Source of the DNA: an uncultured Candidatus Melainabacteria bacterium
GTDB lineage: Bacteria > Cyanobacteriota > Vampirovibrionia > Gastranaerophilales > Gastranaerophilaceae
Direction of reading: 5' to 3'
Assembly (NCBI GenBank): GCA_934757275.1
Contig: CAKVLN010000001.1
Coordinates: 1 to 64,000 of the forward strand
DNA length: 64,000 nucleotides
Shown: positions 8,802 to 17,483 of the stretch, one piece after another
Position numbering within the stretch: position 1 is the first letter of the stretch
How the letters are laid out: each line of letters opens with the position of its first letter
The notes under the pieces: model-generated
Database searches by the model: none
Seen by the model: only the letters and a program-made list of their open reading frames with translations
What the model was told of the DNA's origin: nothing
Position numbers and translations under genes: made by a program

Positions 8802-10034
8802 ATGGCAATAATAAAAGTACAAAAAGGGACTAAAGATATTTTACCTGCAGAAATGCCAGTTTGGCACTTCATGGAAGATGCTGCAAGAAAGATTTTTACA
8901 GAATACGGTGCAAAAGAAATCAGAACTCCGATTTTTGAGGCAACAGAACTTTTTGCTCGTGGTGTTGGTGATACAACTGATATCGTAAACAAAGAAATGT
9001 ATACTTTTGAAAAAAGCGAACGTTCTTTGACGCTTCGTCCAGAAAACACTGCGGGCGTTGTTAGAGCATTTATAGAAAACGGTATGCACAGACTTTCTGC
9101 GCCAGTAAAACTTTGGTACAAAGGTCCTATGTTTAGATACGAACGTCCACAAGCAGGACGCCAAAGACAATTCCATCAAGTTGGTGTTGAGGTTTTCGGT
9201 ATCAAACAAGCGACTGCTGATGCAGAAGTTATTTTGATGGCAGTAAATTATCTTAAAGCTCTAGGTTTGAACGATTTGAGCGTTGAATTAAACTCTCTAG
9301 GCTGCCCAGAATGCCGTGAAACTTTTAAAACAAAACTTAAAGCAGTTATTAAGCCATATTTGAGTGAACTTTGCCCAGATTGTCAAGCAAGATATGAAAA
9401 AAATCCTTTAAGACTTTTGGATTGCAAGGTTGAAGAATGTAAAGAAATTTACGCAAAGCCAGAAATTCAAGAAGTTATACAATCAGATTTTATTTGTGAA
9501 AATTGCGCAAATCACTTTAACGAATTGAAAGGTTATTTGGACGCATTAAATATAAATTATTCAATTAATAAACTTTTGGTAAGAGGTTTGGATTATTATA
9601 ACAGAACTGTTTTTGAAATTAAGTCAAACAATTTGGGCTCACAAAATGCAGTTTGTGGTGGCGGACGATATGATAGCTTAGTTCGTAACCTAGGTGGCGA
9701 AGACACTCCAGCAATCGGTTTTGCAATGGGTATGGAAAGACTAGCTTCGCTTATTGGTAATAAGGACGCAGAAAGAACGACTGCTTTTGTTGTTTCTAAT
9801 AACACTTTAGAGGCGGTTAAACTCACAGAAGAACTACGTTCACAAGGTATTAGCGCAGAATTTGATTTGACAAACAAAAAATTTGTTAAGCAATTAGAAA
9901 AAGCGTCAAAAGTTGCTAAATACGCTTTAATTCTTGGCGAGGACGAAATTTCTGCTGGACAAGTTACAATTAAAAATCTTGATACTTCTGAACAGAAAAC
10001 AATTAGCAGAGAAGATTTGTCAAAAGAATTTTAA
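8802..10034 (+). CDS. hisS: histidine-tRNA ligase
   Basis: Class II aminoacyl-tRNA synthetase charging tRNA-His, 410 aa, normal length. Visible: KGTKDILP at the start, motif 2 region PMFRYERPQAGRQRQFHQ, TLRPENTAGVVRAFIENG, the HisRS-specific LVRGLDYYNRTVFE, GGGRYDSLV and motif 3 AIGFAMGMERL, then an anticodon-binding domain. A zinc-knuckle-like Cys group (CPECRET, CPDCQ, CENC) lies in the insertion domain. Start ATG 8802 follows AAAGGA; a TATAAT lies at 8751-8756. Confidence 0.97.
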   Translation: MAIIKVQKGTKDILPAEMPVWHFMEDAARKIFTEYGAKEIRTPIFEATELFARGVGDTTDIVNKEMYTFEKSERSLTLRPENTAGVVRAFIENGMHRLSAPVKLWYKGPMFRYERPQAGRQRQFHQVGVEVFGIKQATADAEVILMAVNYLKALGLNDLSVELNSLGCPECRETFKTKLKAVIKPYLSELCPDCQARYEKNPLRLLDCKVEECKEIYAKPEIQEVIQSDFICENCANHFNELKGYLDALNINYSINKLLVRGLDYYNRTVFEIKSNNLGSQNAVCGGGRYDSLVRNLGGEDTPAIGFAMGMERLASLIGNKDAERTTAFVVSNNTLEAVKLTEELRSQGISAEFDLTNKKFVKQLEKASKVAKYALILGEDEISAGQVTIKNLDTSEQKTISREDLSKEF

Positions 10035-10076
10035 TATCGAATAGCAAAAAATATTTTTACGGGTTTTGTTAGAGAT

Positions 10077-10889
10077 ATGAATATCCAGAGTTACAATCCA
10101 TCGTTTCAAGCTAATGTGCACTCCAGTAAATTAGATTTTAAGCGTAAAGATTTTTATGTGAGAATTTCAGGCTACGGTACAAATAGAGGGTGGGCGAACG
10201 TTGTTCGTGATACCGCAGATGTTGCTGCCTACCAAATCAGACACAATGATGTTGTCGATTTTATCTTGCGTAAGATAACTGCTGGAGTTGTAAAAGCTAA
10301 TATACTAACAAAAGATTTGGGCAAAATTCGTCACACTGGAATTTTAAGAGAAGAAAGAGAATTTTGGCGTAGCGGCTCAACGTGGACGGGACGAGAATTA
10401 ACAACAAATTATTCTACAATCAAAAGATATGCTACTTATGGTGACAAATTTGATTATATTGCAGAACACCCTTTGAAAAAGCCTTATGACGATATGGATT
10501 TGACTGTGCCAATAATTGAAAAGGACGAAAAATACTTACGACATGCTAATCCAAAATGTGTAAATAATGCACTTACACATATTTATAGCCTGTATAAAGA
10601 TTTTAAACATTCTTTTAACTGTGTAGATATAAATGATGCACAGTTGCCAGAAGTTAATGCTAAGATAGGTGAAATTCGTTGGCTTATGGCTCATGCGACA
10701 CCATGGGAAAGAGGTTCTGATACAATTGCAAATGTATTTATGCGAGCAATGTATAAATCATTAGGAATTAAAACTTATCCGCTTGTAAAAGGCGTTTCGC
10801 TGGACTTAGAGGCATATTGTACAGAATTAAACGATTACAAAAAGAATTTCGGCAACTATTTTGAAAAGCCGCCGAAAATCATTGAATAA
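10077..10889 (+). CDS. hypothetical protein with effector-like C-terminal segment
   Basis: A 270-aa protein opening with the tag SYNPSFQANVH, a start shared with the unknown at 21525 and typical of lineage-specific proteins. No signal peptide or TM. Residues about 200-245 read EIRWLMAHATPWERGSDT and then VSLDLEAYC, a W-x2-A-H-A-x-P-x2-RGS pattern that recalls segments of Fido/XopAD-like bacterial effector proteins; this is memory-based and not secure. It follows hisS by 42 bp and converges on ychF, so it may be read through from hisS. Confidence 0.6.
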   Translation: MNIQSYNPSFQANVHSSKLDFKRKDFYVRISGYGTNRGWANVVRDTADVAAYQIRHNDVVDFILRKITAGVVKANILTKDLGKIRHTGILREEREFWRSGSTWTGRELTTNYSTIKRYATYGDKFDYIAEHPLKKPYDDMDLTVPIIEKDEKYLRHANPKCVNNALTHIYSLYKDFKHSFNCVDINDAQLPEVNAKIGEIRWLMAHATPWERGSDTIANVFMRAMYKSLGIKTYPLVKGVSLDLEAYCTELNDYKKNFGNYFEKPPKIIE

Positions 10890-10905
10890 TATTTATTTTT
10901 ATATT

Positions 10906-12003
10906 TTATACTGCAAATCTAAAGTGAACAATATCACCATCTTGCATTACATAGTCTTTACCTTCTAGTCTTGTAACGCCTTTGTCTTTGCAAGCGGTGT
11001 AAGAGCCGTTGTCAACAAAGTCTTGATATCCAGTAACTTCTGCTCTGATGAAACCTTTCTCAAAGTCAGTGTGGATTACACCAGCTGCTTGAGGGGCTTT
11101 TGTGCCACGAGTGATTGTCCAAGCGTGAACTTCTTTTTCGCCAGCAGTGATGAATGTAATCAAGTTCAAAAGTGCATAAACTGATTTAATCATCTTGTTG
11201 ATACCGCTATCAGAAATTCCAAGTTCTTCTAAGTATTCTTTTGCACCTTCTTCGCCAAGTTCAACAAGCTCTTCTTCAATTCTTGCGCAAATAATAACTG
11301 TTTGTGCGCCGTGTGATTTTGCGTATTCTTCAACTCGTTTTGTGTAATCGTTGCCATCTTTTAAATCAAATTCAGAAACGTTTGCGCAATAGATTACAGG
11401 TTTTACAGACATCAAATTAAGTGGTTTGATAACATTAATTTCGTCTTCTGTAAAGTGGTCTTTAAGGTTAATAAATTTGCCGTCTTGTAATAATTCATTG
11501 AGTTTCTTCAATGCGCCATCTTCAAGCACTGCTTCTTTGTCGCCGCCTTTTGCTTGTTTAGAAATTCTTTGCAAACGTCTTTCAACAGATGCCAAATCGG
11601 CTAGCGCAAGCTCTGTATTAATTGTTTCAATATCAGAAATAGGGTCAACTTTGCCTTCAACGTGAATTGTGTTTTCATCGTCAAAACATCTTACCACTTG
11701 AATAATAGCATCAACTTCTCTGATGTTGTGTAAAAATTGGTTGCCTAAACCTTCGCCTTTGCTTGCACCTTTAACAAGTCCAGCAATATCAACAAATTCT
11801 ATAACTGTTGGAATAATTTCTTTCGCTTTGCATAAATCTGATAAGATTTGTAATCTTTCATCAGGAACAACTACAACACCAACGTTTGGCTCAATTGTAC
11901 AAAATGGGTAATTAGCACTTTGCGCATTTTTTGTAGCTGTTAGCGCATTAAATAAAGTTGATTTTCCAACATTTGGAAGTCCTACAATTCCAGCTCTTAA
12001 CAT
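10906..12003 (-). CDS. ychF: redox-regulated ATPase YchF
   Basis: Obg-family P-loop protein that prefers ATP and binds the ribosome; 365 aa is the usual length. The G1 loop GLPNVGKST, the switch NYPFCTIEPNVG, G3 DIAGLVKGASKGEGLGNQF and the variant G4 are visible, followed by the coiled helical insert and C-terminal TGS domain (TRGTKAPQAAGVIHTDFEKG, 20 residues). A GAAAGGA ribosome site precedes ATG 12003. Monocistronic. Confidence 0.97.
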   Translation of the reverse strand: MLRAGIVGLPNVGKSTLFNALTATKNAQSANYPFCTIEPNVGVVVVPDERLQILSDLCKAKEIIPTVIEFVDIAGLVKGASKGEGLGNQFLHNIREVDAIIQVVRCFDDENTIHVEGKVDPISDIETINTELALADLASVERRLQRISKQAKGGDKEAVLEDGALKKLNELLQDGKFINLKDHFTEDEINVIKPLNLMSVKPVIYCANVSEFDLKDGNDYTKRVEEYAKSHGAQTVIICARIEEELVELGEEGAKEYLEELGISDSGINKMIKSVYALLNLITFITAGEKEVHAWTITRGTKAPQAAGVIHTDFEKGFIRAEVTGYQDFVDNGSYTACKDKGVTRLEGKDYVMQDGDIVHFRFAV

Positions 12004-12146
12004 AATAAAATCCTTTCAAAATAATATTTGTAATAATCTTAACATAAAATCATTGTAAATATTTGTAAATGTTTTCTCAAAATCTTAAAGTTTTTCTGAA
12101 AAATGCCGATAACTAATTTGTAAGATGAAAAACTTTGGAGAAAATA

Positions 12147-13514
12147 TTGAATAATATTAGTTCAATAATTAAATATTTTACAAATTATGACTCTGCGGGA
12201 AAGAGTTCTGATAAGATTGATTCGATATTAGAATATCAAGAACTTGGAAATTACCTTAATGGCAGTAGTTTAGGAAATAATGTATGCTACGAGGAATTAA
12301 GTGTCAATGAAAAGGACGAATTAAGGAAAATATATGACAACTTAAAGAATAAGTTTGCCAATTTTTTCTCTAATAAAGATGGAAAACTAGAAATTACAGA
12401 AGGAAATGCGGAGAAATTTGTAAACCAGTTGCTTGTTTTAGAAAGGAAAAATGATAAGACTGAAAATGACAATTTGTTAATCAATAAATATAAGCAGTCA
12501 CTTTTTGATTTTGCATTGAAAAGTGGTTATGATTTGGCTGATTGTGAGGTCAATTCAATAGATTATAATTTTGTAATTAGAGAAACCTTGACTTTAATTG
12601 GAAAAAATAATCTTAGAAAAGCTAATGCTCAACAGAGTTTACGATTTGTTGATAAATCTTACGATAATAAAAATTTAAAAAATGCTGTAGAGGAATATTT
12701 AAAAGATAATTCAAGTGTTGCATTAAATAAAAATGGTGACGCAGATTTAGGTAATGGCAAATTTGATAAACCTACAACACAAAAAACTAATGTTTGTTGG
12801 GCGTTGGGTGGAATTAATACACTTTTGCAATCTGAAACTGGTAAAAAATTATTGGAAAATAACAAATATTATGATTCTCAAACTGGTACTTTCGCAATAC
12901 ATTTACAGGAAGCCGAGGACAATAATTTACATGACGGAATTTATATAATTACACCTCAAGAAATTCTTGAAGAAAGCAAAAATCTTGCGGAAGGCGATGG
13001 CGATGCTGTTGCGTATTTAGTTGCTATTAAAAAATATTTTAATGAGGTAAATCAAGATACGAATTTGACAGAAAAACTGGCTTCAACCCTAAAAGATACT
13101 CGTGGTTTAGATGATGGTAATTATGGCCACAGATTTTTTGAATTGATAACGGGCGGGTCTTTTTCTAAATACACCTATGGAGATTATTCAAAACCTCTAG
13201 AAAAGGGAATTGGAACAGGCACAACTGGCGGTATAAGTTTCCAAAATATTTACGAAACGATTGAAAAACAAAAAGGCGCAGCAATTGTTGTTTGTTTGGA
13301 GCATTCAATAAGTGTTGTTGATGCAAAAGACGGTAAATTGATTGTTCAAGAGTCAAATAATTCAGAAGATTTTTCTAGTGAATTTTCTAATAAGGAGAAG
13401 AATCATACTATTTTTCATAGAATAGGTGATATAAACAATGCGCCTGCTTATGAAATTAATGAAGAAGATTTTAATACTTATATTCAATCAGTTTCGTTTA
13501 TTAAGTGGGAATAA
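12147..13514 (+). CDS. predicted papain-fold (clan CA) cysteine peptidase-like protein
   Basis: A 455-aa protein beginning at TTG 12147, chosen because GGAG lies 6 nt upstream; an in-frame TTG at 12135 overlaps that ribosome site. The first ~200 residues are helical, charged and unrecognised. The second part has the layout of a calpain/papain-like domain: Cys217 in KTNVCWALGGINTLL, where C-W follows a polar lead as in CA-clan peptidases, His386 in CLEHSISVVDAKDG, and an Asn in VQESNN about 17 residues later. No signal peptide is seen, so it may act inside the cell or be exported by another route. Function is inferred from motif spacing only. Confidence 0.55.
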   Translation: MNNISSIIKYFTNYDSAGKSSDKIDSILEYQELGNYLNGSSLGNNVCYEELSVNEKDELRKIYDNLKNKFANFFSNKDGKLEITEGNAEKFVNQLLVLERKNDKTENDNLLINKYKQSLFDFALKSGYDLADCEVNSIDYNFVIRETLTLIGKNNLRKANAQQSLRFVDKSYDNKNLKNAVEEYLKDNSSVALNKNGDADLGNGKFDKPTTQKTNVCWALGGINTLLQSETGKKLLENNKYYDSQTGTFAIHLQEAEDNNLHDGIYIITPQEILEESKNLAEGDGDAVAYLVAIKKYFNEVNQDTNLTEKLASTLKDTRGLDDGNYGHRFFELITGGSFSKYTYGDYSKPLEKGIGTGTTGGISFQNIYETIEKQKGAAIVVCLEHSISVVDAKDGKLIVQESNNSEDFSSEFSNKEKNHTIFHRIGDINNAPAYEINEEDFNTYIQSVSFIKWE

Positions 13515-13638
13515 ATTCATTTGCGCAATGCTTGTTTTTATTTATATAAGGTTAGTCGATACCTGCCCAACAAAAAACTTTATCTACTCTACACTTGTTT
13601 GTTTTTATTTTGAAAGGCTATGATTAAAATTTTAACAA

Positions 13639-13683
13639 ATCATGAAAACGCTTTAGTATTGGCGTGTTTTTCATGATTTTGAA
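13639..13683. terminator. long imperfect hairpin, probable terminator
   Basis: AAATCATGAAAACGC pairs with GGCGTGTTTTTCATGATTT across a short loop, with T-rich sequence after it. It follows the peptidase-like gene. The remaining 13515-13845 gap holds T-rich sequence, a small ATGCCA/TGGCAT stem at 13799-13815 and the likely infA promoter. Confidence 0.5.
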
Positions 13684-13748
13684 TTTTAGCTATATTAACC
13701 CAAGTATATAAAAACATTCAGTAATATTTTGTTACAAAAGAGCTGAAA

Positions 13749-13754
13749 TATAAT
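13749..13754 (+). promoter_or_regulatory. -10 box of the infA-rpsI operon
   Basis: TATAAT at 13749-13754 with TTTTGT about 16 bp upstream. It is the best promoter candidate before infA and would give a leader of about 85 nt that includes a small ATGCCA/TGGCAT hairpin. Confidence 0.45.
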
Positions 13755-13845
13755 AAAATAGCTTGCATTAAGATTTTTAGCAAATATTATTAAATAAGAT
13801 GCCATATTGTGGCATTATATTGACAGCCGAAAATAGAGGAAAATA

Positions 13846-14061
13846 ATGGCAAAAGACGTTATAGAAATAGAAGGTACAATTCTTGAATCCATGCCAAATG
13901 CGATGTTCAGAGTTAAGTTAGAAAATGATCATGAAATTTTGGCACACATCTCGGGTAAGATCAGAAAAAACTTTATTAGAATTTTACCGGGCGATAGAGT
14001 AAAGGTTGAGATGACGCCTTACGACTTGAGTAAAGGAAGAATTACTTTTAGGCTCAAGTAA
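13846..14061 (+). CDS. infA: translation initiation factor IF-1
   Basis: OB-fold protein binding the ribosomal A site during initiation; 71 aa, normal length. [14 protein letters not shown], then [20 protein letters not shown] and [18 protein letters not shown](T) are diagnostic. GAGG lies before the ATG. First gene of the ribosomal protein/rpoA operon, followed by repeat R4 rather than directly by rpmJ. Confidence 0.98.
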   Translation: MAKDVIEIEGTILESMPNAMFRVKLENDHEILAHISGKIRKNFIRILPGDRVKVEMTPYDLSKGRITFRLK

Positions 14062-14069
14062 TAACAGGA

Positions 14070-14195
14070 GTGAATAAGTCAATAGGTGAATAAGTGAATA
14101 AGTTCGTTAAAAAATTCACAAAGTTCACAAGGTTAGACAAAGATAAATATTTAAAATGAACCCATTCACTTGATGACTTATTCACCCATTCACTT
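14070..14195. repeat. large inverted repeat of 8-bp units (copy R4), infA-rpmJ gap
   Basis: Left arm 14070-14107 (GTGAATAA/GTCAATAG/GTGAATAA units, then GTTCGTTA) and right arm 14156-14195 (GAACCCATTCACTT..., TTATTCACCCATTCAC). The centre has TTCACAAAGTTCACAAGG and TTAGACAAA, also found in copy R5 and partly R8. Confidence 0.85.
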
Positions 14196-14234
14196 GAAAA
14201 AAGAAACGTAACACAAAATATAAAGGAAAAAACA

Positions 14235-14348
14235 ATGAAAACAAGATCATCAGTAAAACCTATGTGCGACAAATGCAAGGTTATCAAAAGAAAAGGCAGA
14301 GTTGCTGTAATTTGCGAAAACCCTAAGCACAAACAAAGACAAGGTTAA
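14235..14348 (+). CDS. rpmJ: 50S ribosomal protein bL36
   Basis: A 37-aa zinc-binding ribosomal protein, too short for length-filtered ORF lists. It begins [15 protein letters not shown] and ends HKQRQG; the ligands Cys11, Cys14, Cys27 and His32 are all present. AAAGGA precedes the ATG. Position between infA and rpsM is the conserved bacterial order. Confidence 0.98.
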   Translation: MKTRSSVKPMCDKCKVIKRKGRVAVICENPKHKQRQG

Positions 14349-14353
14349 TTGAC

Positions 14354-14479
14354 GTGAATAAGTCAATGAGTGAATAAGTGAATAAGTTCGTTAAAAATTC
14401 ACAAAGTTCACAGAATTAGACAAAAGAAAATATCTAAAAAGAACTCCTTCACCTATTGACTTATTCACCCATTCACTAA
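14354..14479. repeat. large inverted repeat of 8-bp units (copy R5), rpmJ-rpsM gap
   Basis: Left arm 14354-14391 (GTGAATAA/GTCAATGA/GTGAATAA/GTGAATAA, GTTCGTTA) and right arm 14440-14479. Central TTCACAAAGTTCACAG and TTAGACAAAAGAAAATAT match R4 and R8, so the loop as well as the arms is homologous. Confidence 0.85.
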
Positions 14480-14517
14480 GTAAAAAGTTAAGTACAAAAA
14501 CATAAAGGAAACAAAAC

Positions 14518-14886
14518 ATGGCAAGATTAGTTGGGGTAGACTTACCTCGTAACAAAAGACTAGAAATCGCTTTAACCTATATTTATGGTATAGGACCTGC
14601 TAGAAGCAAAAAAATTCTTGAAAAAACTGGTATTTCTCCAGATTTGAGAACAGATGATTTGACAGAAGATGATATCAGAGAATTGCGTAATGCATTAACT
14701 GAATACAACATCGAAGGTGATTTAAGACGTGAAGTTACAATGAACATCAAACGTCTACAAGAAATCAACTCTTTCAGAGGTATGAGACATAAAAGAGGTC
14801 TTCCTTGCAGAGGTCAAAGAACAAAAACTAACGCTAGAACTAGACGTGGTAAAAAGACTGGACCTATTGCAGGTAAGAAAAAATAA
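14518..14886 (+). CDS. rpsM: 30S ribosomal protein uS13
   Basis: Head protein of the 30S subunit contacting P-site tRNA; 122 aa. [33 protein letters not shown] and the basic C-terminus [19 protein letters not shown] are typical. Operon member, AAAGGA upstream. Confidence 0.98.
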   Translation: MARLVGVDLPRNKRLEIALTYIYGIGPARSKKILEKTGISPDLRTDDLTEDDIRELRNALTEYNIEGDLRREVTMNIKRLQEINSFRGMRHKRGLPCRGQRTKTNARTRRGKKTGPIAGKKK

Positions 14887-14892
14887 TTAAAA

Positions 14893-15028
14893 AGGGAATG
14901 AGGTAATAGGGTAATAAGGGAATAAGAGAAAAAATTCGCTTCGCTCATATTACCAAAGTAAAACATAAGTAAAAAAGAAGAAATTAATAACCACTTATTC
15001 CCTCATTACCTTATTCCCTTAATCCCTT
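14893..15028. repeat. large inverted repeat, GGGAATAA subtype (copy R6), rpsM-rpsK gap
   Basis: Left arm 14893-14929 (GGGAATGA/GGTAATAG/GGTAATAA/GGGAATAA) and right arm 14990-15028 (CACTTATTCCCTCATTACC...). Same GGG/CCC subtype as R3. Its loop differs from R4/R5. Confidence 0.85.
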
Positions 15029-15069
15029 CAAAAAGAAATAAAATAATAGAAACATAAAGGAATACAAAA

Positions 15070-15456
15070 ATGGCAAGACCAAAAACTACAAAGAAAAAAG
15101 AAAAGAAAAATGTATTGCAAGGGGTTGTACATATTCAATCTACTTTCAACAATACAATTGTAACTTCTACTGATACTCAAGGTAATGCTATTGCTTGGGC
15201 AACAGCTGGTGCTACTGGCTTTAAGGGTGCTAGAAAAGGTACTCCATTCGCAGCTCAATCAGCAGCAGAATTGGTTGCTAAAAAGTCAATCGACCAAGGT
15301 ATGAAGAAAGTTGAAGTTCATATTAAAGGACCTGGTTCAGGTCGTGAAACTGCAATCAGAGCTATCCAAGCTGCTGGTTTGGAAATTACTTTGATTAAGG
15401 ACGTTACACCTATCCCTCACAACGGTTGCCGTCCACCTAAAAAACGTAGAGTATAG
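15070..15456 (+). CDS. rpsK: 30S ribosomal protein uS11
   Basis: 30S platform protein, 128 aa. [40 protein letters not shown] and the conserved end [18 protein letters not shown] are diagnostic. Operon member. Confidence 0.98.
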   Translation: MARPKTTKKKEKKNVLQGVVHIQSTFNNTIVTSTDTQGNAIAWATAGATGFKGARKGTPFAAQSAAELVAKKSIDQGMKKVEVHIKGPGSGRETAIRAIQAAGLEITLIKDVTPIPHNGCRPPKKRRV

Positions 15457-15460
15457 TAAT

Positions 15461-15601
15461 TGAGTGAATGGGTCAATAGGTGAATAAGTGAATAAGTTCG
15501 TTAAAAAGGACTTTTAAAAAATATTTCACCGAGAAATCGAATATAAAATAGCAATTTTAAAACGAACTTATTCACTTATTGACTTAAAGACTTATTCACT
15601 T
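15461..15601. repeat. large inverted repeat of 8-bp units (copy R7), rpsK-rpsD gap
   Basis: Left arm 15461-15502 (GTGAATGG/GTCAATAG/GTGAATAA/GTGAATAA, GTTCGTTA) and right arm 15561-15601 (CGAACTTATTCACTTATTGACTT...). The ~58-bp centre is unlike R4/R5. Confidence 0.85.
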
Positions 15602-15676
15602 GTTAAAACCGTCGGGGCTTGAGCTTCGCCAAAAGCACAAACCATAGATGCCCGACACAAGAAAAGGAGAAAAATA

Positions 15677-16279
15677 ATGGCAAGATACACAGGACCTACG
15701 AATAAATTATTCAGAAACAAGAAAGTTAAAGATTTATCAAACAGAAAATTAACTTCTTCTATGAGACAAACTGCATCTGGACAACACGGTGCTGCAAGAA
15801 AAAAACTTTCTGAATATGCTATTCACTTAGCTGAAAAACAAAAAATCAGATATACATATTTGGTAAGCGAAAAACAATTCGCTAAATACTACAACGAAGC
15901 TGCTAGAAGAAAAGGTGTAACTGGTACAATTCTTTTACAAATTCTTGAATCAAGATTAGACAACATCTTGTTCAGAGCTGGTTTCGGTGTAACTCGTAAA
16001 CAATCAAGACAAATCGTTAACCACGGTCACGTTCTTGTTAATGGTAAAAAAGTAGATATTCCATCATATTTAGTAAAAGCAGGCGATGTAATTACTATTA
16101 AATCTAGAAGCAATGAATACTTAAAAACAGTTATGAGTGCTATTGATTTATCTTGCGCTCCAGCATGGATTACAGTAGATGCTGAAGCTTTGAAGGTTAC
16201 ATTTGAAAGAATTCCTCAAAGAGAAGAATTAGATCCTGATTTCAAAGAACAACTTGTAATTGAGTACTATTCAAAATAG
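15677..16279 (+). CDS. rpsD: 30S ribosomal protein uS4
   Basis: Primary 16S rRNA-binding protein, 200 aa. MARYTGPTNKLFRNKKVKDL, LREKQ-equivalent SEYAIHLAEKQKIRYTY and the S4 RNA-binding fold (ESRLDNILFRAGF, QIVNHGHVLVNGKKVDIPSY) are present. Zinc cysteines are absent, as in the C- form. GGAGAAAAATA precedes ATG. Start of rpoA follows 19 bp later. Confidence 0.98.
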   Translation: MARYTGPTNKLFRNKKVKDLSNRKLTSSMRQTASGQHGAARKKLSEYAIHLAEKQKIRYTYLVSEKQFAKYYNEAARRKGVTGTILLQILESRLDNILFRAGFGVTRKQSRQIVNHGHVLVNGKKVDIPSYLVKAGDVITIKSRSNEYLKTVMSAIDLSCAPAWITVDAEALKVTFERIPQREELDPDFKEQLVIEYYSK

Positions 16280-16298
16280 GCTGATAGGAGAAAAAAAT

Positions 16299-17303
16299 AT
16301 GGAATTAAAAATTAAAACTGTTAATACAATGACCAGCTCTGATGGTTCACAATATGGTAAGTTTACTATCGAACCATTGGAAAGAGGCTTTGGAACAACT
16401 ATCGGTAACGCTTTAAGACGTGTATTGATTTCTAGCCTTGAAGGTACAGCAGTAACTTCTTGTAGAATAGAGGGTATCACTCACGAATACACTGCAATTC
16501 CTGGTGTATTAGAAGATGTTATTGATGTTATGTTAAACCTAAAAGGTTTGGCAATTAAAACAGATTCAAAAGAACCTCAACAGTTGAGAATTGATATTGA
16601 CAAGCCTGGACCAGTATTGGCAAGTGATATTCAATTACCTGCTGGTGTTAAGGTTGTAAACCCTGACTGGTTAATTTGTACAATTGCAGAAGGTGGTTCA
16701 TTCCATGCTGATGTTGTTGTAGAAACAGGCAAAGGCTATGTAGCAAACGATGTTCCTAGAAGCCCAAAAGCTGGTGCATCAATTGATATGTTACCTATCG
16801 ATGCAACATTCATGCCAATCAAGAGAGTTAGCTACGAAGTAGAAAACACTCGTGTTGGTGATAGCATAGACTTTGACAAGTTGACTTTAGAAATTTGGTC
16901 AAATGGTACTTTAGACGTAACAACTGCTTTAACTCAAGCTGCTGATTTGTTGATTGATCATTTCGTACAAATCGCTGCTATTGCTGGCAAATCAACTCAC
17001 AAAGAAGTTGAAGAAAAAGTTGTTGCAGAAGAAGAAGCTGTTGAAGAAAACAATGAAGAGCCATCAATTACAATTGATGAATTGGAATTGTCAGTTCGTG
17101 CTTATAACTGCTTGAAAAGAGCAAGCATCAACTCAATGTCTGAATTGTTGAAGAAATCAGAACATGATTTATTAAACATCAAAAACTTCGGTAAAAAATC
17201 TTCTGACGAAGTAATCGAAAGATTACACCACTTCGGTTTAGACCTAGCTCCAAACCCAGAAATGGACGAAGAAGGTATGGTTATCGAATCATCTGCTGAG
17301 TAA
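16299..17303 (+). CDS. rpoA: DNA-directed RNA polymerase alpha subunit
   Basis: Alpha subunit, 334 aa from ATG 16299; TAGGAG 8 nt upstream decides this start over an in-frame reading from 16260 that overlaps rpsD. N-terminal dimerisation domain with FTIEPLERGFGTTIGNALRR and SSLEGTAVTSCRIEG, an acidic linker, and alpha-CTD (ITIDELELSVRAYNCLKRA, then NFGKKSSDEVIERL). Confidence 0.98.
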   Translation: MELKIKTVNTMTSSDGSQYGKFTIEPLERGFGTTIGNALRRVLISSLEGTAVTSCRIEGITHEYTAIPGVLEDVIDVMLNLKGLAIKTDSKEPQQLRIDIDKPGPVLASDIQLPAGVKVVNPDWLICTIAEGGSFHADVVVETGKGYVANDVPRSPKAGASIDMLPIDATFMPIKRVSYEVENTRVGDSIDFDKLTLEIWSNGTLDVTTALTQAADLLIDHFVQIAAIAGKSTHKEVEEKVVAEEEAVEENNEEPSITIDELELSVRAYNCLKRASINSMSELLKKSEHDLLNIKNFGKKSSDEVIERLHHFGLDLAPNPEMDEEGMVIESSAE

Positions 17304-17312
17304 GACAAGCAA

Positions 17313-17431
17313 AGTCAATAAGTGGAATGGGTGAATAAGTGAATAAGTTCGTTATAGAAATTCATTAAGTTTACCTTGTTAGACAAAAGAAAATTTAATA
17401 TGGACTTATTCACTTATTCACCCATTCACTC
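17313..17431. repeat. large inverted repeat of 8-bp units (copy R8), rpoA-rplQ gap
   Basis: Left arm 17313-17353 (GTCAATAA/GTGGAATGG/GTGAATAA/GTGAATAA, GTTCGTTA) and right arm 17400-17431 (TGGACTTATTCACTTATTCACCCATTCAC). The left arm has a one-base insertion in one unit. Central TTAGACAAAAGAAAAT matches R5. Confidence 0.85.
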
Positions 17432-17483
17432 AAAGACTTAAAACATAAAAAGAAACAGTAAATTATTATAAAGGAAAAGCAAA

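Noticed and set aside
14062..17440. CRISPR-like array
   Set aside because: The repeated octamers are contiguous within arms of inverted repeats, with no unique spacers, and the copies are separated by ribosomal genes.
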